Of a stretch of DNA of 64,000 nt, positions 37,485-47,105 are shown one piece after another (the first letter of the stretch is position 1; each line of letters opens with the position of its first letter). Location: NCBI GenBank assembly GCA_947496605.1, contig CANMDF010000003.1:62001-126000 (forward strand). Direction: 5' to 3'. This stretch comes from an uncultured Paracoccaceae bacterium (GTDB lineage: Bacteria; Pseudomonadota; Alphaproteobacteria; Rhodobacterales; Rhodobacteraceae). Both the position numbers and the translations under genes were made by a program. The notes beneath the pieces are model-generated. The model searched no databases. It was not told the origin of the DNA and worked only from the letters and a program-made list of their open reading frames with translations.

Positions 37485-38251
37485 CCCATTAGTCCGCGCC
37501 GAATCAGGTTGGCGCCCGCAATGATCAAAACCCAAAGCGTGACTTTTCGAAACCGGGCCTGGTCAAATCGGTCACCAAGACGGAACCCCAGCCACATCCC
37601 AATCAACGCAGGCAGCACCAAAGCCGCCGAAAAAGCCCAAGTCTGCGCATTCAAAACACCGGACTGCAAATGCCCGAACAACAACATAACAGATCCAAGG
37701 CCGTAGATTACACCTTGCACGGCCATCTGTTTTTCACGGGGGGTGTTAAGCGCCAGAAGATAAAGCACAGTCGGCGGACCCCATGTGCCCGCCAACCCAC
37801 CCAGAACACCCGCAAGCCCCCCTGCTGTCCATTCAAATGGTCTGCGCCAGTGATCCGGCACTTGGGGACGCCACCCAATGAGTTGGATCGTACAAAGCAC
37901 AACGACAGGCACACCAAGAACGACAAACATCACATTGCTTGGAATGCTGCGAACAAATTGCGCAGCAATCAGGATCATCACAGAAACGATCAGCACATAG
38001 CGCCAATGCTCTTGCAAAGCATCTTGTGCACGACCCAAGCCCGCACGCCCAACTTGCAAGGCGTTGCTGATCACAATGGGGATAACGATACCTGCCACAA
38101 CCACTTCGGGCGGGATCACAATCCCCATCCCAGAAATCATAATCAGCGGCATCGCGAACCCAACGGCACCTTTGACAAAGCCGCCAAGCAGCGTCACTAC
38201 ACATGCAAATGCAAAAATCGCAGGTGTCATAAGGATGAAAATATCAACCAT
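37481..38251 (-). CDS. TauE/SafE family permease
   Basis: A 256-residue membrane protein with about eight hydrophobic segments, of the TauE/SafE family that exports sulfite, sulfoacetate or other anions. The first repeat has FVKGAVGFAMPLIMISGMG and the second GLAGVLGGLAGTWGPPTVLYLLAL, both diagnostic. The substrate cannot be told. The start is the ATG at 38249-38251 (MVDIFILM); an earlier in-frame start is less likely. Confidence 0.87.
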   Translation of the reverse strand: MVDIFILMTPAIFAFACVVTLLGGFVKGAVGFAMPLIMISGMGIVIPPEVVVAGIVIPIVISNALQVGRAGLGRAQDALQEHWRYVLIVSVMILIAAQFVRSIPSNVMFVVLGVPVVVLCTIQLIGWRPQVPDHWRRPFEWTAGGLAGVLGGLAGTWGPPTVLYLLALNTPREKQMAVQGVIYGLGSVMLLFGHLQSGVLNAQTWAFSAALVLPALIGMWLGFRLGDRFDQARFRKVTLWVLIIAGANLIRRGLMG

Positions 38252-38345
38252 GACCCGTCTTACGACATTCAGGATCGTATGACAGTCGAATTTTTGCTGC
38301 GACACTTTTGTGCGTGACGATGTTAGAATTCGAATAATTGTTGCG

Positions 38346-38381
38346 CTGCACCTGCAAACAAATTATCTCTGCACCTGCAAA
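38346..38381. promoter_or_regulatory. Direct repeat CTGCACCTGCAAA upstream of mcd
   Basis: The 13-mer occurs at 38346-38358 and 38369-38381, 23 bp apart, the second ending 17 bp before the mcd start. The complement contains TTTGCA, the half-site of ScfR/RamB-type acyl-CoA-pathway regulators. A link to such a regulator is only an inference. Confidence 0.5.
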
Positions 38382-38398
38382 TTGATGGGAGTCGCAAA

Positions 38399-40084
38399 AT
38401 GGCGCATGATGGTCAGGATATGACAATGAAACAAACACCCGTTCTGACGGATCTGTTGGCGCTGACTGCTGCTGCGATGCCTGCTGTCGAAGATGTGCTG
38501 GGCCGCGCCAAAGACGCTGTGCGCGCAATCGTTGAAGACAAGGGTCGCATCTCAGGCAAGCTGATCGAAGAAAACCAGACAGCCGCGCATGGTCTTGCTT
38601 GGCTCGCCACTTACGCACAATCGCTACGTCAGATGCAGAATTGGGCCGAGCGCCTGCAAGCCGACAGTAAATTTGGCGAAGTTGAGCAGTTGATCCACCA
38701 AATCGCCTTTGGTGAATACCTCTGGCAGATTTATGGCGGCATCCCGATGAGCCAGAATGAAATTCTCCGCCTTCAAGATATCGGTCTGTCCCAAGATGAC
38801 ATGGGCGCGTTGATGCAGCCCGCTGTGATGACATTGACCCAGACAGGCAACACCCAAGCCGCTCGCTTGCGCCTTGTTGAGCTCATGGAAGAGCAATCGG
38901 CCAATATCACCGTCGGGGCATCTGGCCTTGATGATGAACTTGAAATGATCCGCGAACAATTCCGCCGCTTCAGCGTTGAACGCGTGGAACCGGACGCACA
39001 TGATTGGCACCTCAAAGATGAATTGATCCCGCTAGAAATCATTGACGAGATGGCCGAATTGGGCGTCTTTGGCCTGACCATCCCTGAGGAATACGGTGGT
39101 TTCGGATTATCGAAAGCGTCAATGTGCGTGGTGTCAGAAGAACTGTCGCGTGGCTACATCGGTGTCGGCTCATTAGGAACACGGTCCGAGATTGCGGCCG
39201 AACTGATCCTTTGCGGCGGTACAGAAGAGCAAAAGCAAAAGTGGTTGCCCGGCCTGGCATCAGCAGAAATTCTGCCAACAGCGGTCTTCACCGAACCTAA
39301 CACAGGATCTGATTTGGGCAGCCTGCGCACCCGCGCGGTCAAGAAAGGGGATGATTGGGAGGTGACAGGTAACAAAACCTGGATCACCCACGCGACCCGT
39401 ACCCATGTCATGACGATGTTGGCGCGGACCGATCCGGACACCACAGACTATCGTGGCCTGTCCATGTTCTTGGCGGAAAAGACGCCAGGAACCGAAGAAA
39501 ACCCCTTCCCTACCCCCGGCATGACTGGCGGCGAGATCGAAGTCTTGGGCTATCGCGGCATGAAAGAATATGAACTCGCTTTCGATGGCTTTGCGATCAA
39601 AGGTGAGAACTTGTTGGGTGGTGAAACCGGCAAAGGTTTCAAACAATTGATGCAGACTTTTGAAAGTGCGCGCATTCAAACCGCTGCCCGCGCCGTTGGG
39701 GTGGCCCAATCTGCCTTGGACGTCGGCATGCAGTACGCACAGGATCGCAAACAATTCGGTAAATCGCTGATCAATTTCCCTCGGGTAGCTGGCAAATTGG
39801 CGATGATGGCCGTGGAAATCATGGTTGCACGGCAGCTGACGTATTTCAGTGCTGATGAAAAAGACAATGATCGGCGCTGCGATCTTGAAGCCGGGATGGC
39901 CAAACTGCTTGGTGCCCGCGTAGCTTGGGCTTGCGCCGATAATGCGCTGCAAATTCATGGCGGCAACGGCTTTGCCTTGGAATACAAGGTCAGCCGCATT
40001 CTGTGTGATGCGCGTATCCTGAACATTTTTGAAGGTGCCGCCGAAATTCAGGCCCAAGTGATCGCGCGTCGTTTGCTGGACTAG
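38399..40084 (+). CDS. mcd: (2S)-methylsuccinyl-CoA dehydrogenase
   Basis: An acyl-CoA dehydrogenase, 561 residues. It differs from ordinary family members (about 380) by an N-terminal extension of about 170 residues with AAHGLAWLATYAQSLRQM, as in Mcd of the ethylmalonyl-CoA pathway. It oxidises methylsuccinyl-CoA to mesaconyl-CoA using FAD and hands electrons to ETF. The core carries TEPNTGSDLGSLRTRA, the FAD/substrate segment ESARIQTAARAVGVAQSA and the ending QIHGGNGFALEY, NIFEGAAEIQ. The other pathway genes (ccr, ecm, mcl, meaA) are not in the window. A 13-bp direct repeat precedes it. Confidence 0.9.
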   Translation: MAHDGQDMTMKQTPVLTDLLALTAAAMPAVEDVLGRAKDAVRAIVEDKGRISGKLIEENQTAAHGLAWLATYAQSLRQMQNWAERLQADSKFGEVEQLIHQIAFGEYLWQIYGGIPMSQNEILRLQDIGLSQDDMGALMQPAVMTLTQTGNTQAARLRLVELMEEQSANITVGASGLDDELEMIREQFRRFSVERVEPDAHDWHLKDELIPLEIIDEMAELGVFGLTIPEEYGGFGLSKASMCVVSEELSRGYIGVGSLGTRSEIAAELILCGGTEEQKQKWLPGLASAEILPTAVFTEPNTGSDLGSLRTRAVKKGDDWEVTGNKTWITHATRTHVMTMLARTDPDTTDYRGLSMFLAEKTPGTEENPFPTPGMTGGEIEVLGYRGMKEYELAFDGFAIKGENLLGGETGKGFKQLMQTFESARIQTAARAVGVAQSALDVGMQYAQDRKQFGKSLINFPRVAGKLAMMAVEIMVARQLTYFSADEKDNDRRCDLEAGMAKLLGARVAWACADNALQIHGGNGFALEYKVSRILCDARILNIFEGAAEIQAQVIARRLLD

Positions 40085-40142
40085 GTTGCTTTTGCGCGAC
40101 CCGTAGCTAAGTGCAAAAGGGTAGCGTGAAAAGGAACCGCAA

Positions 40143-41171
40143 TTGCCCAAAACTGTTCTACTGACCGGCGCATCCGGTTACATCGCCAAACACATCGCAC
40201 TGCAACTGCTTGACGCAGGCTATGACGTGCGTGGCACAGTGCGAACCCTCGCGCGGGGGGAAGAAGTGACTGATGCAGTCCGGTCCCACCTAAGGGATGC
40301 TGCAAACCTAGAGAGTCGGCTGACTTTCGTGGCCCTCGATCTGTCGTCAGACGACGGATGGGATGATGCGATGGTCGGCGCCGACATCTTGATGCACACG
40401 GCATCACCGTTTCCTTTGGTGCAGCCAAAAGATGAAGACGATCTCATTCGTCCAGCGGTAGACGGGGCACTACGGGCTTTGCGGGCCGCGGCTAAGGCAG
40501 GGATCAAGCGGGTTGTCTTTACATCATCCACGGCGGCCATCAGTGGGTCGTCCTTGCCACCTGGCGACAGCGCGTTTGATGAAACCAACTGGACAGATCC
40601 AACCGACCCCGATGTATCACCCTACAGCCGCTCCAAGACGCTTGCAGAACTGGCCGCTTGGGATTTTGTGCGCGATCATGCCCTTGACATGCAACTGACC
40701 GTGGTGAACCCCGGTTTCGTCTTGGGTGCCCCTCTCGACCGTAATTTTGGCACATCCGTCCAAGTGATTGAACGGCTGCTTGGCGGCAAAGACCCAATGC
40801 TGCCCAATATTGGGTTTGGCACGGTCGATGTCAGGGATGTCGCCGAAATGCATGTGGCAGCCATCGACAATCCGCAAGCCTTTGGCCAACGCATCATGAC
40901 CGTTGATACGTTTCTTAGCTTTCAGGACATAGCTTTTGCCGTGAAAGCTGCGCATCCGGATCGCAAAATAGCGACACGCGTGGCACCCGATTTCTTGATC
41001 AAGATCCTGGGTCGTTTTGATCCCGCAATTAAGTCGATCATTCCCAGCCTCGGACGCGTCGACAAAATCGACAACCAGCGGGCGATTGGAACGTTAGGTC
41101 GTGGCATGCGGCAGGCCAGAAAATCAGCGGCAGAGACGGCTACTTACTTGATCAACCAAAAAGTCGCCTAG
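40143..41171 (+). CDS. Extended SDR / dihydroflavonol-reductase-like protein, TTG start
   Basis: A 342-residue NAD(P)-dependent extended SDR, of the group with dihydroflavonol 4-reductase and 3-beta-HSD-type enzymes. The cofactor loop [12 protein letters not shown] is at residues 8-19, the catalytic Tyr/Lys pair is YSRSKTLAE, and [11 protein letters not shown] follows. The start is TTG at 40143, backed by AAGGA about 8 bases upstream; no in-frame ATG exists before the cofactor loop. The substrate is unknown. It is 58 bp downstream of mcd and converges on recO with stops sharing CTAG. Confidence 0.85.
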   Translation: MPKTVLLTGASGYIAKHIALQLLDAGYDVRGTVRTLARGEEVTDAVRSHLRDAANLESRLTFVALDLSSDDGWDDAMVGADILMHTASPFPLVQPKDEDDLIRPAVDGALRALRAAAKAGIKRVVFTSSTAAISGSSLPPGDSAFDETNWTDPTDPDVSPYSRSKTLAELAAWDFVRDHALDMQLTVVNPGFVLGAPLDRNFGTSVQVIERLLGGKDPMLPNIGFGTVDVRDVAEMHVAAIDNPQAFGQRIMTVDTFLSFQDIAFAVKAAHPDRKIATRVAPDFLIKILGRFDPAIKSIIPSLGRVDKIDNQRAIGTLGRGMRQARKSAAETATYLINQKVA

Positions 41172-41902
41172 TCTGGTGCCTTGCGTGTAATCGCGTCGAT
41201 CAAACGGGCACGGGCGGGTGGCATTGGCCGGTCACCCAACCCTTTAATCAGTCGGTGCTCAATGAAATATCCGGTGGTCCCAAGCGCTTTGGCGATCTCG
41301 GCGTTTGAGGCATCGCCCTTGCCAGCCAAAACCTCTGGCAATGGCAACATGCGATCCGCCCATTCGCCCGCCGCCTCACGGCTGACAGCACGACCCGACT
41401 TAGGCGAGACATAAATCAAGTCTTCGTTCACCCCACGCACAGCACATGCGGACAGATCAAGTCCGAAACCCATCTCTTCCAACAATGCCTGCTCCCAACG
41501 CAGATAAGCGAGAGGCCAGACATCTGATTGGCCCAACAAATCCAATAAGGCAATCGTGCGCGTATAAAGTGGATCATGTGCTTCGCGCTCTGGCAAAACC
41601 ATCGCCAACAAACTGCAGACTGCGTTGAGACCCGCGAGCGCAAGACGATCCCCCATCGCTGTGGCCGCACGGCTACGAATAGGCTCGACTGTGAAACTAC
41701 CCAGATGACTTTCTAAACGGGCTTTCCAAGCAACCGACAGTTGGGCGCCTGGCTGCAGAATAGGGGCGACCTTGCGGCTCGCCCCGCCGCGCACGACACC
41801 TGCATGTCGACCATGCAGCGCTGTGAACACTTCGATAATGACCCCGTTCTCACCAAAAGGGCGCGTGGACAACAAAGCTGCTTCGGAGCGCCACTCAATC
41901 AT
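41168..41902 (-). CDS. recO: DNA repair protein RecO
   Basis: RecO loads RecA on SSB-coated single strands in the RecFOR pathway. It is 244 residues. The N-terminal OB-fold reads [21 protein letters not shown] and [21 protein letters not shown], which are family hallmarks. The alpha-helical C-terminal part has [25 protein letters not shown] (shortened here to that run's key residues) and no clear zinc cysteines. It follows DUF1491 on the same strand after a 264-bp gap holding an inverted repeat. Confidence 0.93.
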   Translation of the reverse strand: MIEWRSEAALLSTRPFGENGVIIEVFTALHGRHAGVVRGGASRKVAPILQPGAQLSVAWKARLESHLGSFTVEPIRSRAATAMGDRLALAGLNAVCSLLAMVLPEREAHDPLYTRTIALLDLLGQSDVWPLAYLRWEQALLEEMGFGLDLSACAVRGVNEDLIYVSPKSGRAVSREAAGEWADRMLPLPEVLAGKGDASNAEIAKALGTTGYFIEHRLIKGLGDRPMPPARARLIDAITRKAPD

Positions 41903-41980
41903 TTTCGGAAACTCCGGTCATAGGCCCATAACAGACGTGTTGAGCGATACATGCAAGTGGCTGTGTGTGTGGGGCGCACA

Positions 41981-42162
41981 GATGCCTCCGGCGGGAGTTT
42001 TCTTGGCAAGATGATAAAGGTTTGTTTACCAAAATGAATGATGCTCTTTTTGCAGGCCTAGTCTGGAGAGGTGAAGCCTGTGCAAGGTGATGGGCAACGC
42101 TCATGACAGTGGGGCAAGGTGGTGCAAATCATCTTGCCCTCAAAACTCCCGCCGGAGGCATC
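41981..42162. repeat. 35-nt inverted repeat pair between recO and DUF1491
   Basis: Two 35-base sequences at 41981-42015 and 42128-42162 are inverted copies with only three mismatches. Their cores (GATGCCTCCGGCGGGAGTTT and its complement) contain the small hairpin CTCC..GGAG followed by T's. The minus-strand copy lies 4 bases past the DUF1491 stop, as a terminator would. This type of element (CCTCCGGCGGGAG then T-rich) is one recalled as frequent near 3' ends in Rhodobacterales genomes. The 112-bp centre has no evident gene. Confidence 0.7.
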
Positions 42163-42166
42163 AAAG

Positions 42167-42493
42167 TTATTCAAGTCCCGGTTCATCCAAAAGATGCCGC
42201 CCTTGTTTGTCTTCGACCTCAATGACCCAAAGATCGGGATCAAAGCTGCGTTGCTTGATGATAGATTGATCAACTTCGGCCTCAATGCCCTCAATCAAGA
42301 CCATCCATTTGCGGTCGCCAGTGCTCAAATCAAAACTGCGCTGATAGCAACTTGCCTGCCCATCAAGAGTGTTGAGCTTGACCAAGACGGCCCCGGCAGT
42401 GTCATCACCCCGTTGTACGACAAAAGCAGGGATTTCGATCAGGCGTAGCCGTGTCAGATAGGCTGAAACCCAAATCTCAGCAGTGAGCTTCAA
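42167..42493 (-). CDS. DUF1491 family protein
   Basis: A 108-residue cytoplasmic protein of the DUF1491 family, small proteins of unknown function found mostly in alphaproteobacteria. AEIWVSAYLTRLRLIEIPAF at the start, then DTAGAVLVKLNTLDG and DPDLWVIEVEDKQGRHLLD, fit the family. Its ATG overlaps the era stop by 4 bases, so it is the last gene of the rpoZ-to-era operon. A hairpin element follows its stop. Confidence 0.8.
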   Translation of the reverse strand: MKLTAEIWVSAYLTRLRLIEIPAFVVQRGDDTAGAVLVKLNTLDGQASCYQRSFDLSTGDRKWMVLIEGIEAEVDQSIIKQRSFDPDLWVIEVEDKQGRHLLDEPGLE

Positions 42494-43407
42494 GCGTTGC
42501 CATCTTTAAAGTCGAGGCCCATTTCTGAGTAACGCTCGGATTCTTCAAGCCAGTTGGGCCGCACTTTGACCTTGACGAACAAATGCACCCGGCGTCCGAG
42601 GAATTCTTCGAGCTCTAATCGTGACGCTTGGCTAATTGCCTTCACCGTCTCGCCCCCTTTGCCAAGCACGATCCCTTTGTGGCCATCGCGGGCAACATAG
42701 ATCAATTGGTCAATGCGCGCTGATCCATCAGCACGTTCTTCCCAATTCTCGGTTTCCACTGTCAACTCATATGGCAACTCTTGATGAAGGCGCAAAGTGA
42801 GTTTCTCACGCGTCATCTCAGCTGCAATCATGCGCATCGGTAGGTCTGCAATCTGATCTTCTGGGTAAAGATACGGTCCCTGCGGTACTTGGGTCGTCAA
42901 CCAATCACGCAAAGCGTCGCAGCCATGTCCCCGCTCGGCTGAGATCATAAATGTCTCGGCGAATGGAAACGCATCGTTCATTTGCTGTGTCAGCGCCAAG
43001 AGAACTTCGGATTTCACCTTGTCGATCTTATTGATGGCCAAGGCGACCGGTGACTTACCCGCGCGCTCGGACAACGTCTCAATAATTGCTTTCACCCCTT
43101 CCGTGACACCGCGATGTGCTTCTATCATTAACACAACGACGTCCGCATCAGCAGCCCCGCCCCAGGCAGCCGCAACCATTGCGCGGTCAAGCCTGCGGCG
43201 CGGTTTGAACAGGCCCGGCGTATCCACGAAAATAAGCTGCGCATTCTCGGCCATCGCGACGCCGCGGATACGCGCGCGGGTCGTTTGCACCTTATGGGTG
43301 ACGATCGACACTTTTGCGCCCACCATCCGGTTCAGCAACGTCGATTTTCCAGCGTTCGGTTCACCGATCAGGGCAACAAAGCCGGCTTTGGTTGGCGCTT
43401 CGGTCAT
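42490..43407 (-). CDS. era: GTPase Era
   Basis: Era is a GTPase needed for 30S ribosome maturation; it binds the 3' end of 16S rRNA. It is 305 residues. The G1 loop GEPNAGKS is at residues 15-22, G3 is DTPGLF, G4 is NKIDK, and the C-terminal KH domain carries [19 protein letters not shown]. It overlaps rnc by 4 bases and DUF1491 by 4 bases, the classical rnc-era coupling. Confidence 0.98.
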   Translation of the reverse strand: MTEAPTKAGFVALIGEPNAGKSTLLNRMVGAKVSIVTHKVQTTRARIRGVAMAENAQLIFVDTPGLFKPRRRLDRAMVAAAWGGAADADVVVLMIEAHRGVTEGVKAIIETLSERAGKSPVALAINKIDKVKSEVLLALTQQMNDAFPFAETFMISAERGHGCDALRDWLTTQVPQGPYLYPEDQIADLPMRMIAAEMTREKLTLRLHQELPYELTVETENWEERADGSARIDQLIYVARDGHKGIVLGKGGETVKAISQASRLELEEFLGRRVHLFVKVKVRPNWLEESERYSEMGLDFKDGNA

Positions 43408-44084
43408 GTGTCGACTTTCTCTAAAAGGGCAGATGCCGCAGCCTGTTCGGCGTGGCGTTTAGACCCGGCAGTGGCTTTCTCGGTTAGACCAGATGCCAAG
43501 CGCACTTCGATTGTAAACACCGGCTGGTGGTCAGGCCCAGAACGGTCCACTTCGACGTATTGCGGTGGCACCTCACCACGTGCTTGTGCCCATTCTTGCA
43601 ACGCTGTTTTCGCATCTCTGGCGTCATCAGCGACATTATGAATTCGGTCACCCCAAAGACGCAGGATTGCGGCACGCGCCGCGTCATACCCACCGTCTTG
43701 ATAGATCGCGGCAATCACAGCTTCCATCGCATCCGCAAGCAAGGCTTCTTTTCGACGGCCACCCGATTTCATCTCAGACCGGCCCAGCTTCAGTACGGTT
43801 CCCAGATCGATCTGGCGAGCAACATCGGCGCAAGCTTCGCGCCGCACCAATGCGTTATAACGTGGTGCCAGCAAGCCTTCGGGGGCCGAAGGGTCAGCTT
43901 TTAACAACGCCTCGGCCATCACCAAGCCCAAGACACGGTCGCCCAAGAATTCAAGGCGCTGGTTGTCATCACGATGAGGGCTCACAATTGACGAATGCGT
44001 CACAGCACGGATCAAAACCTCGGGCTTGGCAAAGCTGTGCCCCAGCCTTTGCGAAAAGGCATTGAGTTCGGCTGAGAGCTTCAA
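43404..44084 (-). CDS. rnc: Ribonuclease III
   Basis: RNase III cuts double-stranded RNA, including the rRNA precursor. It is 226 residues. The signature [20 protein letters not shown] holds the active-site acidic residues; a second cluster is [17 protein letters not shown]. The C-terminal dsRNA-binding domain ends [17 protein letters not shown]. It overlaps lepB and era by 4 bases each. Confidence 0.98.
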   Translation of the reverse strand: MKLSAELNAFSQRLGHSFAKPEVLIRAVTHSSIVSPHRDDNQRLEFLGDRVLGLVMAEALLKADPSAPEGLLAPRYNALVRREACADVARQIDLGTVLKLGRSEMKSGGRRKEALLADAMEAVIAAIYQDGGYDAARAAILRLWGDRIHNVADDARDAKTALQEWAQARGEVPPQYVEVDRSGPDHQPVFTIEVRLASGLTEKATAGSKRHAEQAAASALLEKVDT

Positions 44085-44926
44085 TCGAGCGCCTTAAAGA
44101 AACGATCTGACCGCCATGTCCAGAAGGCGAACATGGACCGACCCGCAGATGAGAACATCACGCGATCCGCGCGACCGACAATGTCTTTGCGTTCCACGAA
44201 ACCAACGCCACGTGCGGTCTGAGCCACCCGGCTGTCGGTAGAATTATCACGGTTGTCGCCCATGAAAAAGAACTGCCCTTCCGGCACCGTAAACACGCCC
44301 GTGTTGTCCGTGGCACGCGGGGCGATATCCAAGATCGCATGACTAACCCCGTTTGGAAGCGTCTCAATGAACCGCTGCTTTTCACAGACGGCGCCGAAAC
44401 CAACAGTGCCATTGGCGCATTGCGGCCGCAAACCCAAGGGGCCCTGAGGTTCCATAATCTCGTTGAATGTGCCCGCTGCTTCGACTTTCACGGGTGTGTC
44501 ATTGATCTGCAAGACACCATCGATCATTTGGATCCGGTCACCCGGCAGGCCAATCAGGCGTTTGATGAAATCGCGGCCATCAACGGGGTGACGGAACACG
44601 ACGATATCGCCCCGTTCAGGTTCCCCGCCGAAAATCCGGTCTTCGCGGTCCTCAAGGAAACCACAAAAGTCATCGGCGCCCAGATCAAGCCCCACCTGAG
44701 GGATCCGGATAGACGGGCACGATGCGTAGGAATAGCCATAGGCCATCTTGTTCACGAATAAGAAATCACCAATCAGCAGCGTGTTCTTCATTGACCCTGA
44801 TGGGATCCAAAACGGCTGAAAGAGCAAAGTGCGAAAGATGCCAGCAATGACCAGTGCCCAAAACACTGTCTTCACTGTCTCAATGAGCCAAGGGAAAAAT
44901 GCTGTTTGCTCAGTCTTATCAGCCAT
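44081..44926 (-). CDS. lepB: Signal peptidase I
   Basis: Signal peptidase I removes signal peptides from exported proteins. It is 281 residues with a single membrane anchor at about 16-36. The nucleophile Ser is in WIPSGSM (S45) and the general-base Lys is in [16 protein letters not shown]. The C-terminal box [11 protein letters not shown] is complete. It begins 53 bp downstream of acpS in the same operon and overlaps rnc. Confidence 0.97.
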   Translation of the reverse strand: MADKTEQTAFFPWLIETVKTVFWALVIAGIFRTLLFQPFWIPSGSMKNTLLIGDFLFVNKMAYGYSYASCPSIRIPQVGLDLGADDFCGFLEDREDRIFGGEPERGDIVVFRHPVDGRDFIKRLIGLPGDRIQMIDGVLQINDTPVKVEAAGTFNEIMEPQGPLGLRPQCANGTVGFGAVCEKQRFIETLPNGVSHAILDIAPRATDNTGVFTVPEGQFFFMGDNRDNSTDSRVAQTARGVGFVERKDIVGRADRVMFSSAGRSMFAFWTWRSDRFFKALD

Positions 44927-44979
44927 TGCCTGATCCTTGCTTTGGGTTTGAGGCTACATGAGGGCGCGGGCCTGTGCTG

Positions 44980-45381
44980 TCAAGCGATGGGACGGGCCTC
45001 GATCACCACAAAGGCCTGTGCCCAAGGGTGATCGTCGGTCAAAGTCACGTGAATGATCGCTTCGTGCCCTTCGGGGGTCATCTGATCAAGGCGCTCTTTC
45101 GCCCAGCCAGTGACAGCCATGACAGGTTGCCCCGTGCGCAAATTGGAGACAGCCATGTCTTTCCAAGAGATGCCCATGCGCAAACCTGTTCCAAGAGCTT
45201 TTGAACAGGCCTCTTTCGCGGCCCAGCGTTTGGCGTAAGTGCCGGCTACGTCTTTGCGACGTTCGGCTTTTGCTTGTTCAATGTCTGTAAAGACCCGGTT
45301 GCGAAAACGATCTCCAAAACGCTCAAGCGTGCCCGCAATGCGTTCAATGTTTGCAAGGTCAGTTCCAACGCCCAAAATCAC
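44980..45381 (-). CDS. acpS: Holo-[acyl-carrier-protein] synthase
   Basis: Attaches the phosphopantetheine arm of CoA to acyl carrier protein, switching on fatty acid synthesis. It is 133 residues. [12 protein letters not shown] holds the metal-binding Asp and [16 protein letters not shown] the catalytic Glu/Lys box. Its start overlaps the Dabb gene's stop by 4 bases. Confidence 0.97.
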   Translation of the reverse strand: MILGVGTDLANIERIAGTLERFGDRFRNRVFTDIEQAKAERRKDVAGTYAKRWAAKEACSKALGTGLRMGISWKDMAVSNLRTGQPVMAVTGWAKERLDQMTPEGHEAIIHVTLTDDHPWAQAFVVIEARPIA

Positions 45382-45692
45382 GAGGCAAGCTTTACATCTA
45401 TGATCGAAATACCTTTGACCCCACGACGACAGATGTTCACCAATCGTTGCCCAAGGTCGGCATGGACCGGGTCGATTATGAAATTCCGGAACACATCTTC
45501 GTTGTCAAAATGACAGATGATGACATATGCGCATTCCTCAGACATTCCTTCGAAGTTGATATTGCTGCCGTGCTCAAACCCGGAAAACCCCACAAGCCTG
45601 GACTGCAATTCACCGAGACCAGTCATCACATCCGAGAGTTCTGCGCGGTCATACTCAGGCGACAGATCCAGAAGAACAATATGCCGGATCAT
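45378..45692 (-). CDS. Dabb (stress-responsive alpha/beta-barrel) protein
   Basis: A 104-residue protein with the Dabb fold, a ferredoxin-like dimer domain. [15 protein letters not shown] at the start and [21 protein letters not shown] are typical. In this family the usual role is unclear; some act as small-molecule cyclases or stress proteins. The start is the ATG at 45690-45692; the longer in-frame reading runs back into pdxJ and is rejected. It overlaps pdxJ and acpS by 4 bases. Confidence 0.85.
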   Translation of the reverse strand: MIRHIVLLDLSPEYDRAELSDVMTGLGELQSRLVGFSGFEHGSNINFEGMSEECAYVIICHFDNEDVFRNFIIDPVHADLGQRLVNICRRGVKGISIIDVKLAS

Positions 45693-46432
45693 GCGCGTGC
45701 TGCATCCATGATACGGCGCATTTCCGCGATGGCAGGGGTAAGACCCCGAAAGATAGCCTCGCCAATTAGAAAATGCCCGATGTTGAGTTCCATCACTTCC
45801 GGCAATGCCGCAATTGGACTTACACAATCATAAGTCAGACCATGCCCTGCGTGGACCTCAAGCCCCAAGTCATCGGCAAATGCTGCCATATCAGTCAACT
45901 TGCGCAGCTCTTCATCGCGCACGTCAAACCGTCCTTCGGCATGGGCATCACAATATGCCCCCGTATGGAGTTCGATGACTTCTGCCCCAATGCGGTGGGC
46001 GGCCTCGATCTGACGTTGATCTGCCGCAATAAAGATCGACACGCGACAGCCGACATCCCGCAGGGGTGCAATGTAATGCGCTAATGAATTCCCTTCTCGC
46101 GCCACTTCTAGCCCACCTTCAGTCGTCCGCTCCTCGCGCTTTTCTGGCACGATGCAAACCGCGTGGGGTTTATGGCGCAAGGCAATCTCTTGCATTTCCT
46201 TGGTGGCAGCCATCTCAAAATTGAGCGGCCCTTTAAGAGCATCCATCAAACCTTCGATATCTGCATCCGAAATATGCCTGCGGTCTTCGCGCAAATGCGC
46301 TGTGATGCCGTCTGCCCCTGCCTCTTCTGCCATGACGCCAGCGCGCACAGGATCAGGCACCGCGCCGCCACGGGCATTCCGCACGGTGGCTACGTGATCA
46401 ATGTTTACACCTAGGCGCAGTCTTTTGGTCAT
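45689..46432 (-). CDS. pdxJ: Pyridoxine 5'-phosphate synthase
   Basis: Condenses aminoacetone phosphate and deoxyxylulose phosphate into pyridoxine phosphate (vitamin B6). It is 247 residues of TIM-barrel type. [49 protein letters not shown] and [15 protein letters not shown] are all conserved. The product PdxJ and acpS are neighbours in many Proteobacteria; here a Dabb gene lies between. Confidence 0.98.
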   Translation of the reverse strand: MTKRLRLGVNIDHVATVRNARGGAVPDPVRAGVMAEEAGADGITAHLREDRRHISDADIEGLMDALKGPLNFEMAATKEMQEIALRHKPHAVCIVPEKREERTTEGGLEVAREGNSLAHYIAPLRDVGCRVSIFIAADQRQIEAAHRIGAEVIELHTGAYCDAHAEGRFDVRDEELRKLTDMAAFADDLGLEVHAGHGLTYDCVSPIAALPEVMELNIGHFLIGEAIFRGLTPAIAEMRRIMDAARA

Positions 46433-46457
46433 AAGGCGTTCCTTCGTCTGTCACAGA

Positions 46458-47099
46458 CTATTGATTGGCATCTTGTGTAGGTGATGACTTTTTCTTCAAC
46501 TGGTCAAGCTTTGCAAGCAAAGCCCGCTTTCGGCGCGTTTGATACGCAGAGATGACCGGCACGCAAAGATAATACGCAATCGTCGCCGTGATCAGGCCCG
46601 GAATGATCCCACCAACCAGATAAGGAAAGAAAACATCATCATAAAAGACCTCTAAACCGCGCCAGTTGATCCGGGCAGGTGTAAAGATCGCGACGATATT
46701 GTTCCAAAGATCATAGCTCGCATCCGCAAATTTTTGGCCAAGATGATCATTGCGACCCGGCGGCAGGCCAAGCATCCAAGATCCCAAATTAATCGAAATG
46801 TACCCTATCGGCGGGAACGTCAGCGGATTGCCAAAGAACGTCGCCATAAGTGCTGCAAAAATGTTGCCGCGCAAAAGCCGCGCGATGATTGCACCAAAGA
46901 CGAAATGCAGACCGAACAATGGCGTAAAGCAGATAAAAACACCCGCCCAAATGCCACGACTGATCTTTTCCGGTGTGTCAGGCAAACGACGGACGCGGTG
47001 TTTGACATACTCAAAGGCGCGGGTCCAACCGCCTCGGGGATAGAAGAAATCCAGCACGATCTGCCAGATCGCGCGTCTATCCCTGCGTTTGAATACCAA
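46458..47099 (-). CDS. DUF2062 membrane protein
   Basis: A 213-residue inner-membrane protein of family DUF2062. It has a basic N-terminus (MVFKRRDRRAIWQIVLDFFYP), then IWAGVFICFTPLFGLHFVFG, a NPLTFPPIGYISINLGSWML region and a final hydrophobic segment near residues 165-190. Function unknown. It lies in the rpoZ-rsh-pdxJ operon, 6 bases after rsh and 25 before pdxJ, as is common in Rhodobacterales. Confidence 0.85.
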   Translation of the reverse strand: MVFKRRDRRAIWQIVLDFFYPRGGWTRAFEYVKHRVRRLPDTPEKISRGIWAGVFICFTPLFGLHFVFGAIIARLLRGNIFAALMATFFGNPLTFPPIGYISINLGSWMLGLPPGRNDHLGQKFADASYDLWNNIVAIFTPARINWRGLEVFYDDVFFPYLVGGIIPGLITATIAYYLCVPVISAYQTRRKRALLAKLDQLKKKSSPTQDANQ

Positions 47100-47105
47100 A
47101 AGTCG

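Noticed and set aside
42016..42127. Small gene or sRNA between the inverted repeat arms near recO
   Set aside because: No open frame with a ribosome site and no promoter or terminator for an internal transcript could be identified by eye; kept only as part of the repeat.
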